From the NCBI GenBank assembly GCA_017456765.1, contig JAFTIR010000003.1, forward strand, positions 1 through 34,197: a stretch of 34,197 nt of DNA. Reading direction: 5' to 3'. Positions 16,408 to 24,968 of this stretch are shown here, piece after piece; the first letter of the stretch is position 1; every line of letters begins with the position of its first letter. The notes beneath the pieces were generated by a model. That model searched no databases. It saw only the letters and a program-made list of their open reading frames with translations, and had not been told where the DNA came from. The DNA comes from Clostridia bacterium. Lineage in GTDB: Bacteria > Bacillota > Clostridia > Oscillospirales > CAG-382. The position numbers were made by a program, and so were the translations under genes.

Positions 16408-19113
16408 ATGGAAAACAAGACTTATGCAATCGTAGACAGTGTCGAAAAGCTCGAAGAAGCGATTGCAAGAACAAGAAACGCACAGAAGATTTTTGCAACC
16501 TACACACAAGAGCAGGTAGATAAGATTTTTCTTGCAGCTGCAAGTGCGGCAAATAAGGCAAGAATCCCTCTTGCAAAGCTTGCGGTTGAAGAAACAGGCA
16601 TGGGCATAGTTGAAGACAAGGTTATCAAGAACAACTATGCGTCAGAATACATATACAATGCTTATAAGAATACAAAGACCTGCGGCGTTATCGAAGAAGA
16701 CAAAGCATACGGAATCACAAAGATAGCTGAACCCATAGGTGTTGTTGCGGCGGTTATCCCTACAACAAACCCCACATCTACTGCAATTTTCAAGTGTCTT
16801 CTTGCTCTTAAGACAAGAAATGCCATTATTATCTCACCTCATCCGAGAGCAAAGAACTCCACAATTGCTGCTGCAAAACTTGTCCTTGAAGCGGCAGTAA
16901 GTGCAGGCGCACCCGAAGGTATTATCGACTGGATTGATGTTCCCTCACTCGAAATGACAAACACTGTAATGAAGGAAGCAGATATTATTCTTGCGACAGG
17001 TGGCCCCGGCATGGTAAAGGCTGCTTATTCTTCCGGAAAGCCCGCGCTCGGCGTTGGTGCAGGCAACACACCGGCTATAATTGATGAATCCGCTGACATT
17101 CTTCTTGCAGTAAACTCAATCATTCATTCAAAGACTTTTGATAACGGTATGATTTGTGCATCCGAGCAGTCGGTAATCGTTCTCGAGGGTATCTATGATG
17201 CAGTTAAGGAAGAATTTGCAAATCGCGGATGTTATTTCCTTAATCCTTCCGAAACAGAAAAGGTAAGAAAGACTATTATTATCAACGGCGCACTCAATGC
17301 AAAGATTGTCGGTCAGTCTGCCGCTAAAATTGCTGAGCTTTCAGGTGTTGAAGTACCCGCAGGTACAAAAATTCTTATCGGTGAGGTTGAAAGTGTTGAA
17401 CTTTCCGAAGAATTTGCACACGAAAAACTTTCTCCCGTACTTGCAATGTACAAGGCACGCAGCTTTGAAGAAGCACTCGATAAGGCGGATGTTCTCGTAA
17501 AAGATGGCGGCTTCGGTCACACATCCTCCGTATATCTTAACGAAAAAACGGAAACAGAAAAGCTCGTCGCTTTCACCGCGAGAATGAAGACTTGCCGTAT
17601 TCTTGTCAATACTCCCTCTGCTCACGGCGGTATCGGCGACCTTTATAACTTCAAACTTGCACCTTCTCTTACACTCGGTTGCGGCTCATGGGGAGGAAAC
17701 TCGGTATCCGAAAATGTTGGCGTAAAGCACTTATTAAATATCAAAACAGTTGCAGAAAGAAGGGAAAACATGCTTTGGTTCAGATCACCTGAGAAGGTAT
17801 ATATCAAGAAAGGATGTCTCCCTGTTGCACTTGACGAGTTGAAGAACGTTCTCGGCAAGAAGAGAGCATTCATCGTTACAGACACATTCCTTTACGAAAA
17901 CGGATATACAAAGCCTATTTGCGACAAGCTCGACGAAATGGGTATTGCTCATACAACATTCTTTGACGTACAGCCCGACCCCACACTTCTCAACGCAAAG
18001 AACGGTGCTGCACAGATGGCGGCATTCAAGCCCGATACAATTATTGCACTTGGCGGCGGCTCTGCAATGGATGCGGCAAAGATTATGTGGGTACTCTATG
18101 AACATCCCGATGCTGACTTTATGGACATGGCAATGAGATTCATTGACATCAGAAAGAGGGTATATACATTCCCAAAGATGGGTGAAAAGGCATACTTTAT
18201 TGCAATCCCCACATCCGCAGGTACAGGCTCGGAAGTAACACCCTTTGCAGTTATCACAGACGAAAAGACAGGCGTTAAGTATCCTCTTGCAGACTACGAG
18301 CTTATGCCCAACATGGCAATTATTGACACAGATTTCCATATGTCTGCACCCCGCGGTCTTACAGCAGCTTCCGGTATTGATGCTGTAACTCACGCAGTTG
18401 AAGCGTATGCGGCAATGCTTGCAACCGACTATACAGATTCTCTCGCGCTCGGCTCTCTCAAAACAATTTTCACCTACCTTCCCAGAGCATATGAGAACGG
18501 TCAGGTTGACGTAGAGGCAAGAGAAAAGATGGCAAATGCGGCAACAATGGCAGGCATGGCATTCGCCAATGCATTCCTCGGAATCTGCCACTCCATGGCT
18601 CACAAGCTCGGTGCATTCCACCACCTTCCTCACGGTGTAGCAAATGCTCTTATGATTGAAGAAGTAATCCGATTCAATGCAGCCGAAGCACCTGTCAAGA
18701 TGGGTACATTCTCTCAGTACGACCATCCTCACACAAAGGCACGTTATGCTGAAATTGCAGATGCCCTCGGCTTTGGTGGCATGACAGATGATGACAAGGT
18801 TGAAGCACTTATCGGAGCTATCAATGACCTTAAGCATAGGGTCGGCATTAAGGACACTATCGCTGAATACGGCATTGACGAAAAGGTGTTCCTTGAAAAC
18901 CTCGACGAAATGGTGGAACAGGCATTTGACGACCAGTGCACAGGTGCAAACCCCAGATATCCCCTTATGAGCGAAATTAAGCAGATGTATCTCAACGCAT
19001 ACTATGGCAAGCACTTTGCAGAACCCGAAATGCCTGATGCTACACACATTACATCCATTAAGGATGACAGTGCAAAGAAGGCATACCGCAAGTCGGCAAA
19101 GAATGCAAAGTAA
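16408..19113 (+). CDS. adhE: Bifunctional acetaldehyde-CoA / alcohol dehydrogenase AdhE
   Basis: This 901-aa protein fuses a CoA-acylating aldehyde dehydrogenase with an iron-dependent alcohol dehydrogenase. The N-terminal half has IPTTNPTSTAIFK (117-129), GVGAGNTPA, and the catalytic Cys250 in FDNGMICASEQS. The C-terminal half has LGGGSAMDAAK, PTSAGTGSEVTPFAV, and the iron-binding GIDAVTHAVEAYA and GICHSMAHKLGAFHHLPHG (from about 724). It reduces acetyl-CoA to ethanol and reoxidises two NADH, working in the cytoplasm as spirosome filaments in known cases. Length is normal for the family. AGGAGG precedes the start. A Rex-like site upstream fits NADH-dependent induction. The APH-fold kinase gene follows after only 19 bp, so they are probably cotranscribed. 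Confidence 0.96.
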   Translation: MENKTYAIVDSVEKLEEAIARTRNAQKIFATYTQEQVDKIFLAAASAANKARIPLAKLAVEETGMGIVEDKVIKNNYASEYIYNAYKNTKTCGVIEEDKAYGITKIAEPIGVVAAVIPTTNPTSTAIFKCLLALKTRNAIIISPHPRAKNSTIAAAKLVLEAAVSAGAPEGIIDWIDVPSLEMTNTVMKEADIILATGGPGMVKAAYSSGKPALGVGAGNTPAIIDESADILLAVNSIIHSKTFDNGMICASEQSVIVLEGIYDAVKEEFANRGCYFLNPSETEKVRKTIIINGALNAKIVGQSAAKIAELSGVEVPAGTKILIGEVESVELSEEFAHEKLSPVLAMYKARSFEEALDKADVLVKDGGFGHTSSVYLNEKTETEKLVAFTARMKTCRILVNTPSAHGGIGDLYNFKLAPSLTLGCGSWGGNSVSENVGVKHLLNIKTVAERRENMLWFRSPEKVYIKKGCLPVALDELKNVLGKKRAFIVTDTFLYENGYTKPICDKLDEMGIAHTTFFDVQPDPTLLNAKNGAAQMAAFKPDTIIALGGGSAMDAAKIMWVLYEHPDADFMDMAMRFIDIRKRVYTFPKMGEKAYFIAIPTSAGTGSEVTPFAVITDEKTGVKYPLADYELMPNMAIIDTDFHMSAPRGLTAASGIDAVTHAVEAYAAMLATDYTDSLALGSLKTIFTYLPRAYENGQVDVEAREKMANAATMAGMAFANAFLGICHSMAHKLGAFHHLPHGVANALMIEEVIRFNAAEAPVKMGTFSQYDHPHTKARYAEIADALGFGGMTDDDKVEALIGAINDLKHRVGIKDTIAEYGIDEKVFLENLDEMVEQAFDDQCTGANPRYPLMSEIKQMYLNAYYGKHFAEPEMPDATHITSIKDDSAKKAYRKSAKNAK

Positions 19114-19132
19114 TTTAAGGAGGATAATAAAG

Positions 19133-19888
19133 ATGAAACTTGACAGAGTTATAGCAGTAAGAAATAACAAGACAATCTACCGTGACGCAGATAAGTGCAT
19201 CAAGGTGTTTGACGAAAGCTACTCCAAGGCGGATGTTCTCAACGAAGCAACTAACCATGCAAGAATAGAAGAAACGGGTCTCAACATCCCCAAAATTCTC
19301 GAAGTTACCATGATTGACGGAAAGTGGGCAATTGTTTCCGAGTATATCAAGGGCAAGACACTTGCAAATCTCATGGAAGAGGCTGAAACTGTAGAAAAGA
19401 AGGAAGAATATATGAACCTTTTTGTTGACCTTCAGCTTACAGTTCACTCGATGAAAAGTCCGCTTTTAGGAAAGCTCAAGGATAAAATGAACCGCAAAAT
19501 AAGCGAAACCACACTTGATGCAACAACAAGATACGACCTTCACACAAGACTTGAAGGCATGCCAAAGCATACAAAGGTTTGTCACGGCGACTTCAATCCT
19601 TCAAATATAATTATCGCAGAAAACGGAGAACCCTACATTCTGGACTGGGCACATGTAACTCAGGGCAACGCCTCTGCCGATGCCGCAAGAACATATCTTT
19701 TGTTTTGGCTTGACGGTAACATAGAGGGTGCGAAGAAGTACCTTGAGCTCTTCTGCGAAAAGTCAAATACCGCAAAGCAGTATGTTCAGAAGTGGATGCC
19801 TATTGTAGCAGCCTCACAGTCGGTCAAGGGCAACGAAAAGGAAAGAGAATTTCTTCTCTCCTGGGTTGACGTAGTAGACTACGAATAA
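19133..19888 (+). CDS. APH/choline-kinase-fold phosphotransferase, linked to adhE
   Basis: This 251-aa kinase-like protein carries the aminoglycoside-phosphotransferase catalytic loop VCHGDFNPSNII (149-160; Asp153 as base, Asn158 as metal ligand) and the metal-binding Asp171 in YILDWAHV. A likely ATP-binding Lys24 lies in CIKVFDE. The family phosphorylates small hydroxyl compounds (aminoglycosides, choline, homoserine, fructosamines) and in some cases proteins. The start at 19133 has AAGGAGG just upstream; an out-of-frame overlap with the adhE end was discarded. Placement between adhE and the hydrogenase/phosphatase genes is suggestive of a role opposite to the SpoIIE phosphatase, but nothing in the sequence proves protein-kinase activity. 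Confidence 0.82.
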   Translation: MKLDRVIAVRNNKTIYRDADKCIKVFDESYSKADVLNEATNHARIEETGLNIPKILEVTMIDGKWAIVSEYIKGKTLANLMEEAETVEKKEEYMNLFVDLQLTVHSMKSPLLGKLKDKMNRKISETTLDATTRYDLHTRLEGMPKHTKVCHGDFNPSNIIIAENGEPYILDWAHVTQGNASADAARTYLLFWLDGNIEGAKKYLELFCEKSNTAKQYVQKWMPIVAASQSVKGNEKEREFLLSWVDVVDYE

Positions 19889-19892
19889 CGGG

Positions 19893-20052
19893 TAGCACCC
19901 GTGAGCAATTTCGCGGGCTATTCTCGTGCAAATCAAATTTTAAGTGTCGCGAAAATGCCCCGTTTGGTCGGCTTAAACGCAACCGACCAAACTCATAAAA
20001 AATATAAATAAACAATTCTTTTCCTGCCGCTTGAACACAAATGGCAGGAAAA
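19893..20052 (+). other. Structured intergenic region with three hairpins upstream of the hydrogenase operon
   Basis: Three inverted repeats follow one another. 19893-19920 (TAG-CCCGTG with CGCGGG-CTA, 2-nt bulge). 19962-19992 has a perfect 10-bp stem (GTTTGGTCGG with CCGACCAAAC). 20019-20052 has a perfect 10-bp stem (TTTTCCTGCC with GGCAGGAAAA). None is followed by a convincing T run on the plus strand, and no promoter with good -35 and -10 spacing is visible, although TATAAT occurs at 20061-20066. It may be a processing, attenuation or regulatory RNA region; no known RNA family was recognised. Confidence 0.6.
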
Positions 20053-20091
20053 GGCGCGTATATAATAAATTCTTTTTGAGAGGTAAATGAA

Positions 20092-20331
20092 ATGAAAATT
20101 ACTGTTTGTATAGGTTCTTCCTGCCACATCAAGGGTTCCCGTCAGGTTGTTGAAGAACTTCAGTATCTTATTAAGGAAAACGGTCTTTCCGACAAGGTTG
20201 AGCTTGGCGGTACATTCTGCATGGGCAAATGCCAGATGGGTGTTTGTGTAACTGTTGACGGAGAATTCTTCTCCGTAACCCCCGAGGATGTTAAGGATTT
20301 CTTTGAAACCAACGTAAAAAGCAGGGTGTAA
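20092..20331 (+). CDS. Thioredoxin-like [2Fe-2S] ferredoxin (NuoE/HydC-type), copy 1
   Basis: This 79-aa protein has the four-Cys pattern of thioredoxin-fold [2Fe-2S] domains: Cys6 and Cys11 (CIGSSC) with Cys43 and Cys47 (CMGKC), plus an extra Cys52. Such domains are the C-terminal half of NuoE or stand-alone partners of multimeric hydrogenases and pass electrons between flavin or hydrogenase subunits. It is shorter than NuoE because the N-terminal helical bundle is absent. It lies 3 bp before a close paralogue and starts the hydrogenase gene set with GAGAGG upstream. Electron transfer to or from the neighbouring hydrogenases is inferred. Confidence 0.88.
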   Translation: MKITVCIGSSCHIKGSRQVVEELQYLIKENGLSDKVELGGTFCMGKCQMGVCVTVDGEFFSVTPEDVKDFFETNVKSRV

Positions 20332-20334
20332 GAT

Positions 20335-20595
20335 ATGATTATACAGGTATGTGTAGGCTCATCCTGCCACTTGAAAGGCTCAGCGGAAATTATTGAGCTT
20401 TTACAAAAATCAATCAAAGAGTATGACCTTGAATCTGAAATTACTCTCGCCGGTTCATTCTGCATAGGCAAGTGCAACAGAGTGGGCGTGACAATTCAGG
20501 TTGACGATGACATCCACACCGGCATAACAATAGAGAATTACAGAGAGTTTTTTAACAACAACGTACTTAATGCAATTAAAGGCGAAAGGAAGTAA
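20335..20595 (+). CDS. Thioredoxin-like [2Fe-2S] ferredoxin, copy 2
   Basis: This 86-aa paralogue of the preceding protein conserves Cys6 and Cys11 (CVGSSC) and Cys43 and Cys47 (CIGKC). It has a longer insertion in the last hairpin (VDDDIHTGIT) and a charged C-terminus. The tandem pair probably arose by local duplication and may serve the two different hydrogenases encoded downstream. The gene ends 5 bp before the sensory hydrogenase start. Confidence 0.88.
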   Translation: MIIQVCVGSSCHLKGSAEIIELLQKSIKEYDLESEITLAGSFCIGKCNRVGVTIQVDDDIHTGITIENYREFFNNNVLNAIKGERK

Positions 20596-20600
20596 TCCTA

Positions 20601-22277
20601 ATGTCCAACTGTCTGACACTTAAAAAGTCCAACTGCAAAAACTGTTATAAATGCATAAGACATTGTCCTGTAAAGGCAATTCGTTTTTCGGGCAACCAGG
20701 CACACATTATAGGTAACGAATGTATTCTTTGCGGACAATGCTTTGTTGTTTGTCCCCAGAATGCAAAGGAGGTTACAAGCGAGGTTGAAAAGGTAAAGGT
20801 GTTCCTTCAGTGTCCGGAACCTGTAATTGTCAGTCTTGCACCTTCTTTTGTTGCAAACTATGAAGGTGTCGGTATTGATTCCATGAGACGCGCACTCAAA
20901 AAGCTCGGCTTTTTTGATGTTGAAGAAACTGCTATTGGTGCAACAATAGTAAAGAACGAATACGAAAAGATTGTTTCTGACGGCAACAGAGATATTATCA
21001 TTACCTCTTGCTGTCATTCGGTAAATCTTCTTATTCAGAAGTATTTCCCGGGAGCTATCGCCTATCTTGCTGATGTTATGTCGCCCATGCAGGCACACTG
21101 TCTTGACATAAAGAAGCGTTTCAAGGATGCAAAGACCGTATTTATCGGTCCCTGTGTTGCAAAGAAGGATGAAGCTGAACACTACGCGGGAATAGCTGAT
21201 GCGGTGCTTACCTTTGACGAGCTCACAGAATGGTTAAATCAGGAAAAAATCGAGCTTGAAAGGGAAGTGGACAAAAATTCTGCTTCACGTGCACGTTTCT
21301 TCCCCACAACAGGCGGAATTCTTAAGACAATGGCACTTGACAGTCCCGACTATACATATATTGCAATCGATGGCGTTGAAAACTGTATTGCAGCACTTAA
21401 GGACATAGAAAACGGCAATATTCATAAGTGCTTTATCGAAATGTCGGCATGTGCCGGAAGCTGTATCGGCGGCCCTGTTATGGAAAAGCATCACCGTTCA
21501 CCCGTAAGAGATTATGCGGCGATTTCTTCTTATGCCGGTGAGCGTGACTTTGAAGTGGGCGACTACGAAAGAGCAGAGCTGAGAAAAGAATTTGAAATCA
21601 TAGAACACAGATATTCAACACCATCTGAAAATGAAATATTCTCGGTGCTTCGTCAGATGGGAAAATTCAAGCCCTCGGATGAGCTTAACTGTGGCTCATG
21701 TGGATACAATACCTGCCGTGAAAAGGCGATTGCAATCTGTCAGGGTAAGGCAGAAATATCCATGTGTCTTCCTTTTCTCAAGGATAAGGCTGAAAGCTTC
21801 TCGGATTCAATTGTTAAAAACACACCAAATGGTCTTATTGTTCTTAACGAAAATCTCGAAGTTCAGCAGATAAACCGTGCTGCAAGACAGATAATGAATA
21901 TCCGTTCAAACTCCGATATTCTTGGCGACCAGGTGGTCAGAATTCTCGACCCGTCACTTTTTATTGAAGTAAGAAATACCGGTAAAAATATCACCAACCG
22001 CAAAACCTATCTTGCAGAATACAAGAAATACATAGAACAGAACATTGTTTATGACAGAGATTCCCGTCTTATCATCGGCATTATGCGTGACATCACCGAC
22101 GAGGAATTCCAGAAAGAAAGACGTGAAGTGGTTAAGTCCCAGACTGTTGAGGTTGCAGACAAGGTTGTAGATAAACAGATGAGAATAGTTCAGGAAATTG
22201 CCTCGCTTCTCGGTGAAACCGCGGCAGAAACCAAAATTGCTCTCAGTAAGTTAAAGGAGTCGATTCAGAATGAATGA
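20601..22277 (+). CDS. PAS-containing sensory-type [FeFe] hydrogenase (group C-like)
   Basis: This 558-aa protein starts with two [4Fe-4S] ferredoxin motifs (Cys12/15/18/22 and Cys41/44/47/51). It continues with an H-cluster domain: TSCCHSV (Cys137-138), FIGPCVAKKDEAE (Cys185) and EMSACAGSCIGGPV (Cys284, Cys288). These give all four H-cluster Cys ligands, although the usual TSCCP Pro is His. A further Fe-S motif (CGSCGYNTC, 364-372, with later Cys380 and Cys389) precedes a PAS domain (about 400-500) and a helical C-terminal tail. This order matches sensory [FeFe] hydrogenases proposed to detect H2 and signal rather than turn over substrate. The start codon of a SpoIIE-type phosphatase overlaps its stop codon region by 8 bp, arguing for a direct partnership. 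Confidence 0.9.
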   Translation: MSNCLTLKKSNCKNCYKCIRHCPVKAIRFSGNQAHIIGNECILCGQCFVVCPQNAKEVTSEVEKVKVFLQCPEPVIVSLAPSFVANYEGVGIDSMRRALKKLGFFDVEETAIGATIVKNEYEKIVSDGNRDIIITSCCHSVNLLIQKYFPGAIAYLADVMSPMQAHCLDIKKRFKDAKTVFIGPCVAKKDEAEHYAGIADAVLTFDELTEWLNQEKIELEREVDKNSASRARFFPTTGGILKTMALDSPDYTYIAIDGVENCIAALKDIENGNIHKCFIEMSACAGSCIGGPVMEKHHRSPVRDYAAISSYAGERDFEVGDYERAELRKEFEIIEHRYSTPSENEIFSVLRQMGKFKPSDELNCGSCGYNTCREKAIAICQGKAEISMCLPFLKDKAESFSDSIVKNTPNGLIVLNENLEVQQINRAARQIMNIRSNSDILGDQVVRILDPSLFIEVRNTGKNITNRKTYLAEYKKYIEQNIVYDRDSRLIIGIMRDITDEEFQKERREVVKSQTVEVADKVVDKQMRIVQEIASLLGETAAETKIALSKLKESIQNE

Positions 22278-23442
22278 TTTATGTGCAGATATCGGCTTTA
22301 AGAGCGTAAACCATTACGGTGAAGAATTGTGCGGCGACCATGTTGATGTTGTTGAGCAAGGCGAAGATTCTACGGTAATCGTTCTTGCCGACGGTCTCGG
22401 AAGCGGAGTTAAGGCAAGTATCCTTTCAACACTTACCTCAAAAATCATTTCTACCATGATGGCTGAAGGAATATCTCTTGAGGAATGTGTTTCGACGATT
22501 GCCGCAACACTTCCTGTTTGTTCTCTTCGCGGTGTTGCGTATTCAACCTTTACAATTATTCATATAAAAAACAATACCTATGCCGAAGTTATTCAGTATG
22601 ACAATCCTCTTGTGATTGTTCTTCGTAACGGTGTAAACTTCGATTATCCCAAAACAGAGATGAATATTGACGGCAAAAAAATATACAAATCAGTTATACG
22701 TCTTCAGGATGAAGATACATTTATTGCCATGAGCGACGGCTGTCCCCATGCAGGTATCGGTCTTGCGTATAACTTCGGCTGGAAGCGCGAAGATATTATT
22801 TCGTTTATGGAAACAGTGGCAACAAGCGGATTTACCGCGAAAACACTTTCCACGATTCTTATAAACGAATGTTTTCAGCTCTATGGCGAAAAGCCGGGTG
22901 ATGATGCGACGGCTTGTGTTGTCAAAATCAGAAAACGTGAGCCCATGAACATTCTTTTCGGTCCGCCCTCCAACCGAGACGACTGCGACAGAATGATGTC
23001 TCTCTTCTTCTCAAAGGAAGGCAAGCATATTATCTGCGGCGGAACAACCTCCTCCATTGCGGCAAAGTACCTTGGAAAGCCCCTCAAAGCAAGTCTTACC
23101 TTTGAAAAGAGTGATGTGCCTCCGACGGCAGAACTTGAAGGCGTTGACCTTGTAACCGAGGGTGTTATTACCGTCAATAAGGTTCTTGAGTATGCAAAGG
23201 ACTATCTCGGTGAGAACAAATTCTACGAGCAGTGGAATTTTAAGCGCGATGGTGCTTCGCTTATTTGTCGTTTGCTTTTTGAAGAAGCAACCGATATAAA
23301 TTTTTATGTCGGCAGAGCCATAAATCCGGCACATCAGAATCCCGACCTTCCCATTAACTTCAGCATAAAGATGAATCTTGTAGAAGAACTGTCAAAGGCA
23401 TTAAAGCAAATGGGAAAACGCATCAAAGTAAGTTATTTCTAA
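22270..23442 (+). CDS. SpoIIE/PP2C-type serine phosphatase coupled to the sensory hydrogenase
   Basis: This 390-aa protein has SpoIIE/PP2C motifs: CGDHVDV (21-27), VLADGLGSG with metal-binding Asp41, IAMSDGCPHAG (Asp156), and the terminal GDDATACVVKI (Asp211-212). These enzymes dephosphorylate serine on anti-sigma-factor antagonists or related proteins. The phosphatase core ends near residue 222. It is followed by about 165 residues (NILFGPPSNRDDCDRMMSLF onward) with no domain I recognise. ATG 22270 overlaps the hydrogenase stop, predicting translational coupling and stoichiometric production. No STAS-domain substrate or serine kinase of the RsbW type is in the window, so its target is unknown; the upstream APH-fold kinase is a speculative counterpart. 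Confidence 0.9.
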   Translation: MNDLCADIGFKSVNHYGEELCGDHVDVVEQGEDSTVIVLADGLGSGVKASILSTLTSKIISTMMAEGISLEECVSTIAATLPVCSLRGVAYSTFTIIHIKNNTYAEVIQYDNPLVIVLRNGVNFDYPKTEMNIDGKKIYKSVIRLQDEDTFIAMSDGCPHAGIGLAYNFGWKREDIISFMETVATSGFTAKTLSTILINECFQLYGEKPGDDATACVVKIRKREPMNILFGPPSNRDDCDRMMSLFFSKEGKHIICGGTTSSIAAKYLGKPLKASLTFEKSDVPPTAELEGVDLVTEGVITVNKVLEYAKDYLGENKFYEQWNFKRDGASLICRLLFEEATDINFYVGRAINPAHQNPDLPINFSIKMNLVEELSKALKQMGKRIKVSYF

Positions 23443-23454
23443 AGGAGCAGTAAA

Positions 23455-24876
23455 ATGAGAAAATTTGACACAAAGGTTCAGCACTTAAAATATAAGGTTC
23501 TCAGAGAAGTTGCAAGACAAGCCTGGAACGATACTCTTTTGGAAAATATCTTCGATATTCCAAAGATGATTGTGCCGGGAAATACTCCTACAATGCGTTG
23601 CTGTGTTTACAAGGAAAGAGCCATTCTTTCCGAAAGAGTCAAAATTGCCATGGGTGGAGACAAGGAAAACCCAAATGTAATTGAAGTAATAGAGTCGGCC
23701 TGCGACGAATGTCCCGCGGCAGGTTATGAAGTTACAGACTCCTGCAGAGGTTGTCTTGCACACAGATGCGAGGATGTATGTAAGAGGGGGGCAATTTCCT
23801 TTGACCACAACCACGTGGCACACATTGATAAGTCAAAGTGCGTAGAATGCGGTGCTTGCGCAAAGGTTTGTCCTTATTCTGCAATTGTCAACAGAAAAAG
23901 ACCCTGTCAAGTTGCCTGCAAGGTTAAGGCTATTTCCATAAACGAAAGAAATGCGGCGGCAATTGACAACGAAAAGTGTACGGCTTGCGGTGCCTGTGTT
24001 TACCAGTGCCCCTTCGGAGCTATCAGCGATAAGTCTTATATTCTTAATGTAATCGACCATATCAAAAAGAGTGAAAACAATACAAAATACAAGGTTTATG
24101 CCATTGTTGCCCCCTCGATTTCCAGTCAATTTACGTATGCAAAGCTCGGTCAGGTAATCACGGGTCTTAAAAAGCTCGGCTTCTTTACGGTAATCGAAGC
24201 GGCTCTCGGTGCAGACATGGTTGCAATTGATGAAACGTGTGAACTTGTGGAAAAGGGCTTCCTTACAAGCTCATGCTGTCCGGCTTTTGTAAAGTACATA
24301 AAGTCAGCCTTTCCCGCTCTTGAAGAGCTTATTTCACATAATCCATCTCCCATGGTTGCACTTGCAAAGTATATTAAGAAGAGCGATGAGAACGCAAAAG
24401 TGGTGTTTATCGGTCCCTGTACTGCAAAGAAGGCAGAGGCACAGCTTGAAGAGGTAAAACCGTTTGTCGATACCGTTCTTACCTTTGAAGAGCTTCAGGC
24501 GCTGTTTGATTCCAAGGATTTTGATATTACGAATCTTGAGGAGGATGTGCTTGACAATGCTTCCTACTTTGGACGAATCTTTGCAAGAAGCGGCGGCCTT
24601 TCGGATGCCGTGGCTCAGGGACTCAAGGAGCTTAAGCTCGACTTTGACCTGAAAGCAATTCCCTGTGACGGTATTGAAGAATGTAAGATTGCACTTCTCA
24701 AAAAGAGCAAGAACGTTCTTGATGCAAACTTCATTGAGGGTATGGCTTGTATCGGCGGTTGTATTGGCGGTGCGGGATGTCTTACTCACGGCGAAAAGAA
24801 TAAAGCCGAGGTTGATAAATACGGCAGAGAAGCATTTGAAAAAACAATCTCTGATGCCGTTTCTGTTTTGAAATAA
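23455..24876 (+). CDS. Monomeric group-B-like [FeFe] hydrogenase
   Basis: This 473-aa protein has an N-terminal Cys-rich region (Cys49-50, Cys83, Cys86), a cluster motif CRGCLAHRCEDVC (97-109), and [4Fe-4S] motifs CVECGACAKVC (129-139) and CTACGACVYQC (175-185). The H-cluster domain follows with TSSCCPAFV (Cys274-275), FIGPCTAKKAEAQ (Cys322) and EGMACIGGCIGGAGC (Cys432, Cys436). All catalytic ligands are present. The N-terminal layout corresponds to the group B hydrogenases common in fermentative Clostridia, presumed to reduce protons with ferredoxin electrons. It follows the phosphatase by 12 bp with AAAGGAG upstream and ends the operon before a hairpin terminator. Maturases HydE/F/G are not in the window. 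Confidence 0.92.
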   Translation: MRKFDTKVQHLKYKVLREVARQAWNDTLLENIFDIPKMIVPGNTPTMRCCVYKERAILSERVKIAMGGDKENPNVIEVIESACDECPAAGYEVTDSCRGCLAHRCEDVCKRGAISFDHNHVAHIDKSKCVECGACAKVCPYSAIVNRKRPCQVACKVKAISINERNAAAIDNEKCTACGACVYQCPFGAISDKSYILNVIDHIKKSENNTKYKVYAIVAPSISSQFTYAKLGQVITGLKKLGFFTVIEAALGADMVAIDETCELVEKGFLTSSCCPAFVKYIKSAFPALEELISHNPSPMVALAKYIKKSDENAKVVFIGPCTAKKAEAQLEEVKPFVDTVLTFEELQALFDSKDFDITNLEEDVLDNASYFGRIFARSGGLSDAVAQGLKELKLDFDLKAIPCDGIEECKIALLKKSKNVLDANFIEGMACIGGCIGGAGCLTHGEKNKAEVDKYGREAFEKTISDAVSVLK

Positions 24877-24906
24877 CACGGAGATTTCCCTGTTTATTAT
24901 TTATTT

Positions 24907-24937
24907 AAGACCTTGTTCGTTACGCACGGGGTCTTTT
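24907..24937 (+). terminator. Terminator of the hydrogenase operon
   Basis: A 10-bp stem with two G-T pairs (AAGACCTTGT with ACGGGGTCTT) is followed by a short T run, 30 bp after the hydrogenase stop. Confidence 0.65.
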
Positions 24938-24968
24938 AGCTTTCATACGGTAAAAACTGAATTGCATA

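Noticed and set aside
17785..19170. A 461-codon minus-strand open frame opposite adhE, rich in Cys and His
   Set aside because: It mirrors the codon bias of adhE on the other strand, has no ribosome site, and shows no domain; adhE is unambiguous.
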